DNA from: Smallanthus sonchifolius
Taxonomy: Eukaryota; Streptophyta; Magnoliopsida; Asterales; Asteraceae
Assembly (NCBI GenBank): GCA_023525975.1
Contig: CM042021.1
Location: 101,105,501-101,169,500 of the forward strand
Reading direction: 5' to 3'
Length of the DNA stretch: 64,000 bases
Shown here: in pieces, positions 10,167 to 22,245 of the stretch
Position numbering within the stretch: the first letter of the stretch is position 1
How the letters are laid out: each line of letters begins with the position of its first letter
Program-made: the position numbers and the translations under genes
The notes under the pieces: model-generated
Database searches by the model: none
What the model saw: the letters and a program-made list of their open reading frames with translations, nothing else
What the model was told of the DNA's origin: nothing

Positions 10167-10736
10167 ATTTATTTTAAAATCATTTTTTTTTTAATTTATA
10201 AAAAAAAGACATACTATTTTATTAAAACATAAAATGTTTGAAATGACTATCTTTTACATTAATAATCCATAATATATTTTCTTTGTATATAATTTCTTAT
10301 TTATATACTAATATATATAATTACACTATATATTTTTGACACATGTTCATAAATAAATAAATAAAATAAACTTATTTAAATCCCACACTACTTTTCTAAA
10401 CGAATAAATAAAGGTAATTTATTTATTTAAATTAAGAAGTTATTCAAATTAAACTGTAGGTCCCGGGAGCCTCGTCGTGCAGCGGAGATAACACGATCTG
10501 TTTTGTGATTTGTGTGGGAACCAAGAAACAAAACAGAGAAACACACGAACATAAAGAAGAGAATCAACACAACAACGATACGTAATCCATAACAACGAAG
10601 TCATCTCACATTACATACCGAAGAATTACACATCTCTAATCTACGCTCACGGTCCAGGGGTCGGGACAGCTCGTCCCGACCCGGACACCTCTAAACCTAG
10701 TTCGAGAGTTCCACCTACAAATGAAGACAAGTCTTC

Positions 10737-10744
10737 TATTTATA
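10737..10744 (-). promoter_or_regulatory. TATA box of L1 LTR
   Basis: TATAAATA on the minus strand, followed by GAAGAC. The dyad array ends 16 bp upstream of it. Confidence 0.65.
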
Positions 10745-10759
10745 GGGGCAGGAACACTA

Positions 10760-10912
10760 CCTGCGTACTTGTCTAAGTACGCAGGGTTTGGTCATGCGTA
10801 CTTGACATGTACGCAAGGCAAAAGCATTGCGTACTTACTAAGTACGCAGGACCAAACTGGTGTGCAGGCAAAGTACTTAGGAACACCCTCCTGCGTACTA
10901 GCCACGTACACC
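10760..10912 (-). repeat. Dyad array in L1 LTR, upstream of TATA
   Basis: Dyads with arms CTGCGTACTT/AAGTACGCAG (loop GTCT on the plus strand), TGCGTAC/GTACGCA (loop TTGACAT) and TGCGTACTT/AAGTACGCA (loop ACT), plus two decayed copies. They match the element A array with a paired C:G to T:A change in the stem. Confidence 0.82.
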
Positions 10913-10956
10913 GATACATAGAATTTAATCTATAGTTTTAAAAACATGCTTCTACA

Positions 10957-11438
10957 AACTCCCTCTTAACTGTAGCATCAAATTCTATATATCACTAACA
11001 CTGATAATCATCAGTTTACAAAGAATGTCCTAACAGACTCCCTCTAAACTAATGACATCACGTGTCTTCTGGCATTCCACTTGAGATCTTTAAATCTTCA
11101 AAATTCAGTCTTCAATTTCCGAGTGATGACAAACCCGACTCCCTCTTAACTGTAGCTTTCATTGTAGACCAAACCAAGTGCTTCAATAAGAACCAACTAA
11201 CCCAACACAACTCATTGTAGTTCATCCTCTCAGCAGTAGCAACCTCCACCTTGACTTAGAATTCTGAGTTTGACAATGTCTTCATAAACAGGTAATAATA
11301 TTAGACTAAGACAACTCCAAATCAGCTGGCATATGATAGAGAGTTTGAGTTTCCAATAACCTGCATCAAACTAATCAGCTCCCATAGGTATTCCAGTAAG
11401 ATAAACTTAAGTCTTCAACCAGATGTGTCCAACTCTAT
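10957..11438 (-). mobile_element. L1 interior next to its 3' LTR
   Basis: This non-coding 482 bp contains the PPT at the LTR edge and two further PPT-like copies (plus strand GACTCCCTCTAAAC near 11038 and GACTCCCTCTTAACTGTAGC near 11138). No domain was recognised. It ends at the TSD of element J. Confidence 0.55.
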
Positions 11439-12129
11439 TGTCACACCCCCAAAATCCACTAACGGAGTTCTATCGTTAGGAGCGTGACAAACCAGGATCT
11501 CAGTCATTAGTTACATTAAACGACACTATATGGGACTTAAAGTACCATAACATAAAAGTGCAGAGTAAATGCGGAAGCGTAAACGTTAGAATGAAATCAA
11601 AAGTAATTACACGCAACAAGCGTCAATTAATGTAAATAAGTAACAGTGTTTAAAATGTTTGAAATGAATGATATGACAGTAGGACTCCATGCATGTCCTA
11701 AGTGTGCAACCTGTGCCAAAGCGACCTGAGAAACATGTAAGAAAAAGTGTCAACACGAGGTTGGTGAGTTCACAGGTTTGTAGGTAAATAAACTGTTTGA
11801 GTGTTGCTGGATCCACATACGTAAGTCACACCTATTGCTAGCTAGGCAATGTACAAGTTACTCTAAGCGTTCTCAACCGAAGCTAACTGTTTAAGTTTGG
11901 TTGCCTTCTGCCATTGCTAACAACAACAAATGGCGAATGTTTAGGACAATCTACACCCGTTCGACCTCCAATCGTGCTAGCACCACTAGCCCGGGTGGGG
12001 TTTGTCAAATCCAGTAGTACTACTCAAATTTCCTCGCTATACTCCATATATTAACGGTCTGAGTGTGTAAGGACTTTGCATGTTATGTTTGCACTTAGGT
12101 ACACAAGTGGTAATGAAATACTATGTGAT

Positions 12130-12375
12130 CCATGTCCGTGTGTATGTCTCTCCCTGGCTGGGAGACAAGTAACGGATGCCTATTCGTATACATGTTTCTC
12201 CCCAACGGAAAAACAAGTAAAATGATGTTCGTTTGTATGCATGTTCCTCCCTAACGGGAAAACAAGTAAAATACTGTGTGTGTGTGTATGCATGTTTCTC
12301 CCCAACGGGAAAACAGGTAAAATAATGTTTTTGTGTAAGCATGTTTCTCCCCAATAGTAAAACAAGTAAAAAGGG
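12130..12375 (-). repeat. Tandem TCCCC-AACGGGA units in J 3' LTR
   Basis: About five units of 50-60 bp, each able to form a small TCCC/GGGA stem. The first unit has a CTCCC/GGGAG stem. The same array is in the other LTR at about 20037-20275. Long open frames here come from the repeats. Confidence 0.75.
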
Positions 12376-13156
12376 CCATGAAACTTACCTGAGTTGTGTA
12401 CGAGTAGATAGCACAACACAAGGGTGCAAGTAGGAAACTCACGAGTTTGCCTGTGAACTACATAAGTATGTCATGGAATTATAAGCATGATAGTCAGGGA
12501 TACAATGAAATTTTTGTGACAATGACACGGAAGGATTTGAGCGTCCTAGAACATTTTAAGGATCATCGGGTAGAAGAACTTGTCCACGGGAATAAGGGTT
12601 TCTTAATATACTTATTAAGATAAATACGTTTCGTGTCAAAGGTTTCTTAATTATGAATATAATAATAATTAAATATATCCGTGCGTTTGTACAATTAAAA
12701 TAATGGCTAGAAAAATAATATAACTAATATATTATTTTTAGAGAAATAACATGATTATTTAAAATGTGTGACAAAAATAATAAAGCTATTATTTTTATTC
12801 GAGGATATTAAACTTGGGTAAATAACAGAAATAATTATATTATTTATTAGTTTGAAACGTTACACGAAGTTTATAAATGAGATGAAAATAATATCTAAAT
12901 ATATATTATTTTTAATTTGGAGTCACGGGTTGAAAATAATATAAATATACTATTTTGTACGGAGTCGTGGTTTGCAAATAATATAAATATAATATTATAA
13001 AAGTGGGTAATGATATTCAAATGAGTTATAAAACAATACCCGAGCCTACGGGTGTTTTTCCGGTGCTAAAACATATTACTATATAAATATAATAATATTG
13101 GGATAGGTTTTATACTAAAAATAATAGTTTAAAAATGATTTAAAAAGAAAAACGGG

Positions 13157-13222
13157 TGGAGAGACTCGAACCCGGGTCTCTCCCCCAACAGTACACTGAT
13201 CTAACCACTCCGACTGCTAAGG
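13157..13222 (-). other. tRNA-like module in J 3' LTR
   Basis: The minus strand has the D-arm-like CGGAGTGGTTAGATCAG and a B-box GGTTCGAGTC inside a GGAGAGAC/GTCTCTCC-like region. It lies 1.09 kb from the LTR 5' end. The acceptor stem is incomplete. Confidence 0.65.
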
Positions 13223-14311
13223 CAATCAGATCAGATTGGTTTTAACATTACAGGCCACTGTGTCCATCCCCTTTATGCAATCCGAATCAAAACTCAACTC
13301 GTAATCCCTTGAAATCGATCGCGATAGATCAAGAGATCATAGGGGTTTTGTTCATCAGTGGATTACGATTTTGTGGGTGTATTTAATTGCAAAAATACTG
13401 TGTTTAAGATCGTTAATTTCTTGATCGAAATGCCGAAACCCTAGGTTTCAAGCGTGGAATCGAATTGAGTAATCCTGATAATAATTTGTTGAATTCATGG
13501 GCTTTCATTGTTTGAAGGATTTCGATTCTAATGGTACGATTTAATTGGATTTAAACAGGGTCTAAGATTTCGATTAAATTGTTTTCTTATGAACCATAGA
13601 TTTCAGATCGTGCTAAATCTGATAATGTGAGTCCTAATAATGATGGGGCTTTCAATCTAGACATAGAAACGAAGGCAAATGTATGTTTGATTACCAGAAA
13701 GAATATCGAATTGACCGAGTTTGACCAAATGGGATTCCGGCTTTGCGTGGTTTGACCTCCGGCGGCTCTGACTCCTTCTCCGGTGACGTTGACGTGTGGA
13801 ATAGCTTTGGGGAGACTCGATTAAGGTGTGTAGACGATTGATTTGCGAGAGTGATATCCGAATTGATCGAATTCGATAGGAATGATGATGTTCACGACGG
13901 TTACGACTTCAATGTGCGTAAATGGAATGATCCGTGATCATTAAAGTTGTTAAATGCCACAATGATGATCGAATTTACCATAAACATGCTCGACGGTTAC
14001 AAATTTGGACATAATTCGGTTCTAGATTACGAATTTGGATCAAGAGGAACTTGATTTGACTTTGGAAGGTTAACCGAACTTAAGAATCATGATTTTGACT
14101 TTAAAAAGTCAAAAGAATCAATTTTGGGATAATTACATAACTAGTCCCTGCTGTTTCAAGTCTTTGAATTTGAGATAGGACAGAATTAGTCCTTAAGGTG
14201 AGAGTTGGAATAATGACAGATCAGTCCTTAGAGTTTAAGATTGAGTTTAGATAGGTTAGGATTTAACAGAGTTGTGTTAACGGAGTTAACCCTAAATTGC
14301 CGGATGTCACA

Positions 14312-14432
14312 TCATACCCTAGTTGAAAGAATTTTCGTCCCGAAAATTAGAATAGAGATAAAAAAAATTCTGGATGTCACATCATCCCCTAGTTGAAAGA
14401 ATTTTAGTCCCGAAAATTAGAATAGTACCTTA
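14312..14432 (-). promoter_or_regulatory. Duplicated PPT and LTR edge of element J
   Basis: The stretch GGATGTCACATCATNCCCTAG with its downstream TTGAAAGAATTTT dyad occurs twice, at 14302-14360 and about 14372-14426. The second copy (CATCATCCCCTAG) has the better purine tract, while the copy touching the LTR reads CATACCCTAG. This gives a second LTR tip (TGTCACA) 70 bp inside the element. The pol stop codon is at 14430-14432. Confidence 0.72.
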
Positions 14433-17400
14433 AGTGATTGTCATGAAGTGCTGGAACAGATGAGGATAGTTGCGCTTCATCTGATCCTCGCCCTCCCATG
14501 TGAATTTTTGTCCGCGTTTCGAGTTCTGATGGACTCTAGCAATAGGCATTTTCCTGCGTTTGAGCGTTTTGACTTCCCTATCCATGATTTCTACCGGTTC
14601 TTCAATGAAGCACAGTTGTTCATATATGTGTAGTTCCTCAAAAGGAACAACGAGTGACTCGTCTTCCAGACATTTCTACAAGTTTGAGACGTGAAAGACG
14701 TTGTGTACACCACTAAGTCCTTCAGGTAGGTCCAGTTGATACGCTACTGGCCCGATTCTCTTCACTATCTTGAATGGTCTAACATAACGAGGATTCAGCT
14801 TACCTCGGTTCCCAAAACGAATGACACCCTTCCAAGGTGAGACTTTTAACAAGACCATATCCCCTATTTTAAATTCTAACGGTTTACGACGCTTATCGGC
14901 ATAGCTCTTTTGACGATCACGAGTTGCTGCCATACGGTTTCTAATTTGAATGATTTTCTTAGAAGTTTCAAGTACGAGTTCAGAACCTGTAAGTTGACTA
15001 TCCCCAACCTTGGCCCAACAAATAGGAGAACGGCATTTCCGTCCATATAATGCTTCAAATGGAGCTGCCTTGATACTAGTGTGATAATTGTTGTTGTAGG
15101 AGAACTCCACCAACGGTAGGTGAGGCTCCCAGGTGTTATCGAAGTCAATCACACAAGTTCGTAGCATATCCTCCAGAGTTTGAATAGTATGCTCTGTCTG
15201 GCCATCAGTTTTAGGATGGTATGCTGTGCTCATATCTAGACGCGTGCCTAAAGCTTTATGTAACGATTGCCAAAAATGAGAGGTGAAGCGTGCATCACGA
15301 TCCGAAATGATAGAGATTGGCACCTCGTGCCGAGAGACTACTTCTTTTAAGTAAATACGAGTAAGCTTATCCATTTTTTCGATTTCCTTGATTGTTAAGA
15401 AGTGAGCGGTCTTTGTTAAACGATCAACGATTACCCAAATGATATCACTTCCGGTAGGAGTTCGTGGCAATGTTGTGATAAAGTCCATGGATATCAGCTC
15501 CCATTTCCACATGGGAATCTCTGGTTGTTGGAGAAGACCAGAAGGCTTTTGATATTCAGCTTTGACCTTCGCGCAAGTCAGACACTTGCTCACATAGGTG
15601 GCTATATCGGCCTTCATCCTTGGCCACCAATACAGCACCTTTAGGTCATGATCCATCTTGTCGGAACCTGGATGAATAGAATAACGAGGTTTATGAGCTT
15701 CGTCCATGACTAGTCCCCTTAAGTTTCCAAATACTGGAACCCATATGCGCCCGATGAAGTAGCGAATACCGTCAGATTTGACCTCAACTTGTGCTTCCAT
15801 ACCGCGGGTACCTTCCAGCGGTAGGTTATCCTCTTTTAGGGCTTCAGGTTGAGCACCACGGATTTTGTCAGGTAATCCGGGGTAAATAGTAAGTTGTAGT
15901 GCTCGAACTCGCTTGGGCTTGGTTTCCTTTCTACTTAGGGCGTCAGCTACAACGTTAGCTTTACCCGGATGATACCGGATTTCACAGTCATAATCATTCA
16001 AGAGTTCGATCCAACGACACTGTCGCATGTTCAACTCTTTCTACTCGAAGATGTGCAGAAGACTCTTGTGATCAGTGTAGATAATCCATTTGGTACCGTA
16101 CAAGTAATATCTCGATATCTTTAGTGCAAATACCACGGTTCCCAACTCTATTTCGTGAGTCATGTAGTTCTCCTCGTGGATTTCCAGTTGACGAGAAGCG
16201 TAAGCGATGACTTCTCGCGTTGCATCAGCACACAACCGAGACCTTGAATAGACGCATCACAGTACACCACAAAATCGTCTGTTCCCTCTAGAAGAGATAG
16301 GATTTGGTGCACTGTAGAGTTTCTATTTTAGAAGTTGGAATGCTGATTCCTAGGTGTCACCCCAGTTATAGGGTTTAGCCTTTTGAGTTAAGGATGTGAG
16401 GGGTTGTGCAATCTTGGAGAATCCCTCGATGAATCGACGGTAATAACCAGCCAATCCTAGAAACTGTCGCACCTCAGTCGGAGTCGTCGGTGCTGCCCAA
16501 TTATTGATGGCTTCTATCTTTGATGGATCGACATGTATTCACTTCTCGTTAACCACATGTCCTAAGAATTGAACTTCCCGGATCCAGAATTCACACTTGG
16601 AAAACTTAGCATACAGATGCTCCTGCTTAAGTAATCCCATGATTAAATGTAGGTGTTACTCGAGTTCCTCCTTGTTCTTGGAATAAATGAGAATGTCGTC
16701 GATGAAAACGATGACAAATTGGTTAAGGTATGGCTTACACACACGGTTCAGGAGGCCCATGAACACCACGGGTGCGTTGGTTAATCCGAACGGTGTGACC
16801 AAAAACTCGTAATGGCCGTACCGAGTTGTGAATGCAGTTTTAGAGATGTCTTCGTCCCGGACTCTCAGTTGATGATAACCGGATCGAAGATCGACCTTTG
16901 AATAGATACTTGACCCTTGAAGTTGGTCAAATAGATAGTCAATACGAGGTAAAGGGTAACGATTCTTGATAGTTACTTTAATCAGCTCACGGTAGTCAAC
17001 GCACACACGGAAAGTCTCGTCTTTCTTCTTGGCGAATAGGACTAGAGCTCTCCATGGTGATGAGCTAGGTCGGACGAAGCCTTTATCCAACAACTCTTGC
17101 AGTCATGTGGATAGTTCTGGTCGCTCACTGGCTGTAAGTCTATCCAGTGCCCGAGCAATAGGCACTGCTCTGGGTGTTATATCAATCTGTAATTTGACTT
17201 GACGGTGTAGCTGAAGACTAGGCAAGTCTTCGGGAAATACCTTCGGATAATCATGAACGATCGGGATATCATAAATCTTCCTCTCCTCAGATGGCTGCTT
17301 GGCGACGAGAGCCAGAATGGCAGTATGGTCTTTCCATAAGCACTTCTGCACTCTCACGAAGAATATGATGCCTATGACCGCACCTCTCCTTTTGCCTTGG

Positions 17401-17600
17401 GTAGAAAGGGTTTCTCCACTCAGTAGAGGAAGGCAAACAATTTCCTCACGAGAGATAACCTCTACTTGGTTCTTTAGATATCCAATCCATACCGATAATC
17501 ATGTCGAAACTGGCAAGTGTGACTGGCGTAAGATCAATGTCAAAGTTATAACCAGCCAATCTCAGTCAACATCTCTTAAGGTTTTGAGTTGCTTCTATAG
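14430..17600 (-). pseudogene. pol: Element J pol (partial PR, RT, RH, IN, chromodomain), with stops
   Basis: Read leftward, the end of a protease (FDMIIGMDWIS, about 17480) is followed by the linker (VFPEDLP), RT (VCVDYREL, VDLRSGYHQL, FVIVFIDDILIYSK), RNase H, integrase and a chromodomain-like tail (KFTWEGEDQMKRNYPHLF). Integrase spans 16034-14676 with HHCC, SMDFITTLPR, ISDRDARFT and QTEHT all present. One frame serves nearly the whole length, interrupted by several stops (for example 17100-17102, 16653-16655, one near 16038 and 14676-14678). A +1 near 16305 is cancelled by a -1 near 16209. The protease DTG/DSG motif is not found. No functional product is expected. Confidence 0.88.
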
Positions 17601-19318
17601 TGTACTTAAATTTCCTATGGAGTTGAAGTACGACTTTACTAGTAGGAAGTTTGTGAGATCACGATGAGGCTTCTAGCTAGACCTGCGCTTATAAGGTAAG
17701 CATCGGTCAACACAAAGGCTAAGGGAAAAAGTTCACATGTAGGAAGGATTTTATAGATATCAGGAGCACAAGGGATACGATGTCTGTTTAAGTAATCGTG
17801 TTCAACTGAAGGTTGATTAGATCAAATCCCCATTTCCTACTGTTATTGAAATAAGTGGGTATGCTGGGGTATAGATCAAATTTTGACTCAGGATTAGTCA
17901 CATGATAAAGCAATAGGGTCAAATGGAATCTATTGTTGGAGTGTAAGGAATTACGTGTTAGTTCAGGAAGAATTTCTCAAATTTCACTTACACAGTTGGA
18001 GTCGGTGGTTTTACCACGAGGTTCTATTAGAGTTTCAACCGAGATGGTTTCATTGATCAAGTCTGGATGAGAGTCTTAAATTCATTAAGGATCTTACATG
18101 AGTGAAATAAAATGGTGGATCCTATGGATGATAGTTCAGTGTGTTCGCAAATCCCTTCAATTTGATAGTCGCGTCTATCAACTATTGGACAGGTTAAACA
18201 ATATCAACTAGTCATTGAGCAGGTTACGTGAATTTCTACTGTCAATGGAAATATAAGTATGTAGATCACAATTTAGGACCATTTATCCACACACTAGGTT
18301 TCACCAGGACTTACATGCACCTCAAATTACTATTACGTGTGCACCCGTAACGATAATTTGCTTTGCATGCTCACTCTAGCTTTCCCTGTCCTGTGTCAAA
18401 ATATCCTTTATTTTGTATTTCCGAGTACAGAGTGTTGTCAGGTATGATAAGTCATCGAGAGGCTTAGTCATCAACCATAAGTTGATCAACTAGAACTCAT
18501 ATCAGGATGAGTAGTCGGGAATCATTTGATACGAGTATTCACTCGAGTTGGAACATAATACGAGAGTTCAATCCAGTGGATTGTAGATGGGGACATGCAC
18601 ATGAAGCAATCATGCACATGAAACACGACTTCGAGAAGTGAAACTAATTCATGGATACGAGTTACAGGAAGCAGCAAAGTAGCCGTCCTTTCAACTGAGT
18701 CAGAATAGGGTTTGAATATGCGTTCTCAACTTTGTGGTCAATCTATTCTCAATAGAATATTGACCAAGGAAGTGAGCCCATGGCTCAGAAATGTGATAAC
18801 ATCTACGTGTCAATGGATTCTGCAATAATGCACGCAACGATCTGCCTTCACTCGGCGTATTGTTGCTAGTGGGTACGGTAGGGCTCGCCTCCGACGATCC
18901 CAACCCCCACAGAGACATGTGCTAGTGTTGTGTGTCGTCCACAACACGAACTTGAGAATACTCACCATTCCCTGATTGTGTCATCGATAGGCTCAAGCCA
19001 GTGTCATCTTCGGCTCTGATGGTGTAACAACGGTGCAGATTATGGTGGTGTGAGTGACTCCTCCGAAGGCTTCGTCTCGCTGCCCATGGACGGGAGTGGA
19101 TGTTGTTCTGATGACTCCCTAAGTGTCACCACCGGGAATGATGATATAGTGATAATGACGTGTTCCTCGTCAGAAGAGGGTGATATGGATGTTGTCATCA
19201 TGCCTGCAATGCAATGTATGTATGGATACCATGTGTATCATGTATGAGTATCTGTGTCATGTAACTAATGCCTGTGTGCAGTTATAGTATAGTATGCAAT
19301 CCTAGTTCCCTATAACCA
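17601..19318 (-). other. Element J: gag interval with no recognisable gag
   Basis: These 1.7 kb lie between the PBS and the protease remnant, where gag should be. No gag core, zinc knuckle or long frame was found. Short frames exist (72 codons on minus at 18918-18700, starting MSLWGLGSSEASPT), but I do not recognise them. It may be a strongly diverged gag or replacement sequence. Base composition is ordinary and no tandem repeat is seen. Confidence 0.5.
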
Positions 19319-19336
19319 ATGGCTCTGATACCAATC
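19319..19336 (-). promoter_or_regulatory. Primer binding site of element J
   Basis: The plus-strand GGCTCTGATACCAATC abuts the LTR. The minus strand reads TTGGTATCAGAGCC, the complement of the initiator-Met tRNA 3' end used by many plant LTR elements. It fixes the right-hand LTR as the 5' LTR. Confidence 0.9.
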
Positions 19337-22240
19337 TGTCACACCCCCAAAATCCACTAACGGAGTCCTACCGTTAGGAGCGTGACAAACCAGGATCTTA
19401 GTCATTAGTTACATCAAACGACACTATATGGGACTTAAAATATCATAACATAAAAGTGCAGAGTAAATGCGGAAGCGTAAACGTTAGAATGAAATCAAAA
19501 GTAATTACACGCAACAAGCGTCAATTAATGTAAATAAGTAACATTGTTTAAAATGTTTGAAATGAATGATATGACAGTAGGACTCCATGCATGTCCTAAG
19601 TGTGCAACCTGTGCCAAAGCGACCTGAGAAACATGTAAGAAAAAGTGTCAACACAAGGTTGGTGAGTTCACAGGTTTGTAGGTAAATAAACTGTTTGAGT
19701 GTTGCTGGATCCACATATGTAAGTCACACCTATTGCTAGCTAGGCAATGTACAAGTTACTCTAAGCGTAAGCAACCGAAACTGCCTGTTTAAGTTTGGGT
19801 GCCTTTCGCCATTGCTAACATCAACAAACGGCGAATGTTTAGGACAATCTACACCCGTTCGACCTCTAATCGTGCTAGCACGACTAGCCCGGGTGGGGTT
19901 TGTCAAACCCAGTAGTACTACTCAAATTTCCTCGCTATACTCCATATATTAACGGTCCGAGTGTGTAAGGTCTTTGCAGGTTATGTTTGCACTTAGGTAC
20001 ACAAGTGGTAATGAAATACTATGTGAACCATGTCCGTGTGTATGTCTCTCCCTGGCTGGGAGACAAGTAACGGATGCCTTTTCGTATACATGTTTCTCCC
20101 CAACAGGAAAACAAGTAAAATGATGTTCGTTTGTATGCATGTTCCTCCCTAACGGGAAAACAAGTAAAATACTGTGTGTGTGTGTATGCATGTTTCTCCC
20201 CAACGGGAAAACAAGTAAAATAATGTTTGTGTATAAGCATGTTTCTCCCCCAATAGTAAAACAAGTAAAAAGGGCCGTGAAACTCACCTGAGTTGTGTAC
20301 GAGTAGATAGCACCACACAAGGATGCAAGTAGGAAACACACGAGTTTGCCTGTGAACTACATAAGTATGTCCTGGAATTATAAGCATGATAGTCAGGGAT
20401 ACAATGAGATTTTTGTGACGATGACACGGAAGGATTTGAATGTCCTAGAACATTTTAAGGATCAACAAGTAGACGAACTTGTCCACGAGAATAAGGGTTT
20501 CTTAATATACTTATTAAGATAAATACGTTTCGTGTCAAAGGTTTCTTAATTACGAATATAATAATAATTAAATATATCCGTGCGTTTGTACCATTAAAAT
20601 AATGGCTAGGAAAATAATATATTAATATAACTAATATATTATTTTTAGAGAAATAACATGATTATTTAAAATGTGTGACAAAAATAATAAAGCTATTATT
20701 TTTATTCGAGGATATTAAACGTGGGTAAATAACATAAATAATTATATTATTTATTAGTTTGAAACGTTACACGAATTTTTGAAACGAGATGAAAATAATA
20801 TCTAAATATATATTATTTTTAATTTAGTGTCACGGGTTGAAAATAATATAAATATACTATTTTATACGGAGTCGTGGTTTGCAAATAATATAAATATAAT
20901 ATTATAAAAGTGGGTAATGATATTCAAATGAGTTATAAAATCATACCCGAGCCTACGGGTGTTTTCCCGGTGCTAAAACATATTACTATATAAATATAAT
21001 AATGATGGGATAGGTTTTATATTAAAAATAATAGTTTAAAAATGATTTAAAAAGAAAAACGGGTGGAGAGACTCGAACCCGGGTCTCTCCCCCAACAGTA
21101 CACTGATCTTACCACTCCGCCTGCTAAGGCAATCGCATCAAGACTCGGATCAGATTGGTTTTAACATTCCAGGCCACTGTGTCCGTCCCCTTTATGCAAT
21201 GCGAATCAAAACTCAACCCGTAATCCCTTGAAATCGATCGCGATTGATCAAGAGATCATAGGGGTTTTGTACATCAGTGGATTGCGAGTTTGTGGGTGTA
21301 TATAATTGCAAAAATACTGAGTTTAAGATCATTAATTTCTTGATCGAAATGCCGAAACCCTAGGTTTCAAGCATGGAATCGAATTGAATAATCCTCATAA
21401 TAAAATTTGTTGAATTCATGGGGCTTTCATTGTTTGAAGGATTTTGATTCTAATGGTACGATTTAATTGGATTTAAACAGGGTCTAAGATAGAGTTCGAT
21501 TAAATCGTTTTCTTATGAACCCTAGATTTCAGATCGTGCAAAATCTGATAATGTGAGTCCTAATAATGATGGGGCTTTCAATCTAGATATAGAAACGAAG
21601 CCAAAGGTATGTTTGATTACCAGAAAGAATATCGAATTGACCGAGTTCGGCCAAATGGGATTCCGACTTTGCGTGGTTTGACCTCCGGCGGCTCTGACTC
21701 CTTCTCCGGTGACGTTGACTTGTGGAATAGCTTTGGGGAGACTCGATTAAGGTGTGCAGACGATTGATTTGCGAGAGTGATATCCGAATTGATCGAATTC
21801 GATAGGAATGATGATGTTCACGACGGTTAGGACTTCAATGTGCGTAAATGGAATTGATTCGTGATCATTAAAGTTGTTAAATGCCACAATGATGATCGAA
21901 TTTACCATAAACATGCTCGACGGTTACAAATTTGGACATAATTCGGTTCTAGATTACGAATTTGGATAAAGAGGAACTTGAGTTTGACTTTGGAAGGTCA
22001 ATAGAACTCAAGAATCATGATTTTGACTTTTAAAAGTCAAAAGAATCAATTTTGGGATAATTGAAGAACTAGTCCCTGCTGTTTCAAGTCTTTGAATTTA
22101 AGATAGGGCAGATTTAGTCCTTGAGGATAGAGTTGGAATAATGACAGAAACAGTCCTTAGAGTTTAAGATTGAGTTTAAATAGGTTAGGATTTAACAGAG
22201 TTGGGTTAACGGAGTTAACCCTAAATTGCCGGATGTCACA
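19337..22240 (-). repeat. Element J 5' LTR
   Basis: This is nearly a copy of 11439-14311 and 31 bp longer (for example an extra ATTAAT block near 20610 and GATCAAGACTCG near 21134). It includes the same tandem array (about 20037-20275) and tRNA-like module (21064-21129). It ends GGATGTCACA before the TSD. Confidence 0.93.
21064..21129 (-). other. tRNA-like module in J 5' LTR
   Basis: Counterpart of 13157-13222, with the B-box GGTTCGAGTC intact and two base changes in the anticodon/D-arm region. Confidence 0.65.
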
Positions 22241-22245
22241 TCTAT

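Larger units (their letters stand above)
8756..10454 (+). repeat. Element B 3' LTR, left part
   Basis: It starts TGTAACATTTATG right after the PPT. It is AT-rich, with a TA microsatellite at 8946-8968, a block of TTGACCCC/TTGACC repeats (about 9120-9240) and two tRNA-like modules. It is interrupted at 10454/10455 by L1. The block TTCAAATTAAAC just before the break aligns with TTCAATTAAAC in solo LTR H. No open reading frame of interest is present. Confidence 0.82.
10455..10956 (-). repeat. L1 3' LTR (502 bp) with dyad array
   Basis: On the minus strand it begins TGTAGAAGC and ends GACCTACA. It has a TATAAATA (10737-10744) with a dyad array just upstream (10760-10912). The downstream part includes a GC-rich dyad, GGTCGGGAC...GTCCCGACC, at about 10660-10682. 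The open frame 10721-10921 on the plus strand is only the dyad array read through and is not a gene. Confidence 0.75.
11439..14311 (-). repeat. Element J 3' LTR
   Basis: On the plus strand it runs from TGTCACACCCCC to GGATGTCACA. It contains a tandem array of about five units around 12130-12375 (TCTCCCCAACGGGAAAACA and variants), an AT-rich stretch with many ATAATA runs (12600-13140), and one tRNA-like module at 13157-13222. No gene. Confidence 0.92.
11439..22240 (-). mobile_element. Element J: full-length Ty3/Gypsy element without recognisable gag
   Basis: Two LTRs of 2873 and 2904 bp flank a 5.0-kb interior. TCTAT is present on both sides (11434-11438 and 22241-22245), a perfect 5-bp target duplication. 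The PBS (TGGTATCAGAGC) lies beside the right-hand LTR and the PPT beside the left one, giving minus orientation. The LTRs differ by roughly 3 percent in the first 190 bp by eye, mostly transitions, so the insertion is fairly young. Pol is present but broken, and the gag interval holds nothing recognised. It was inserted in L1. Confidence 0.93.

Noticed and set aside
12121..12442. Overlapping minus-strand frames in J LTR
   Set aside because: Periodic translations of the TCCCCAACGGGA array, repeated in the other LTR.
18700..18918. A 72-codon frame in the J gag interval
   Set aside because: No match to gag that I recognise; too short and isolated to call a gene, so left as part of the unknown interval.
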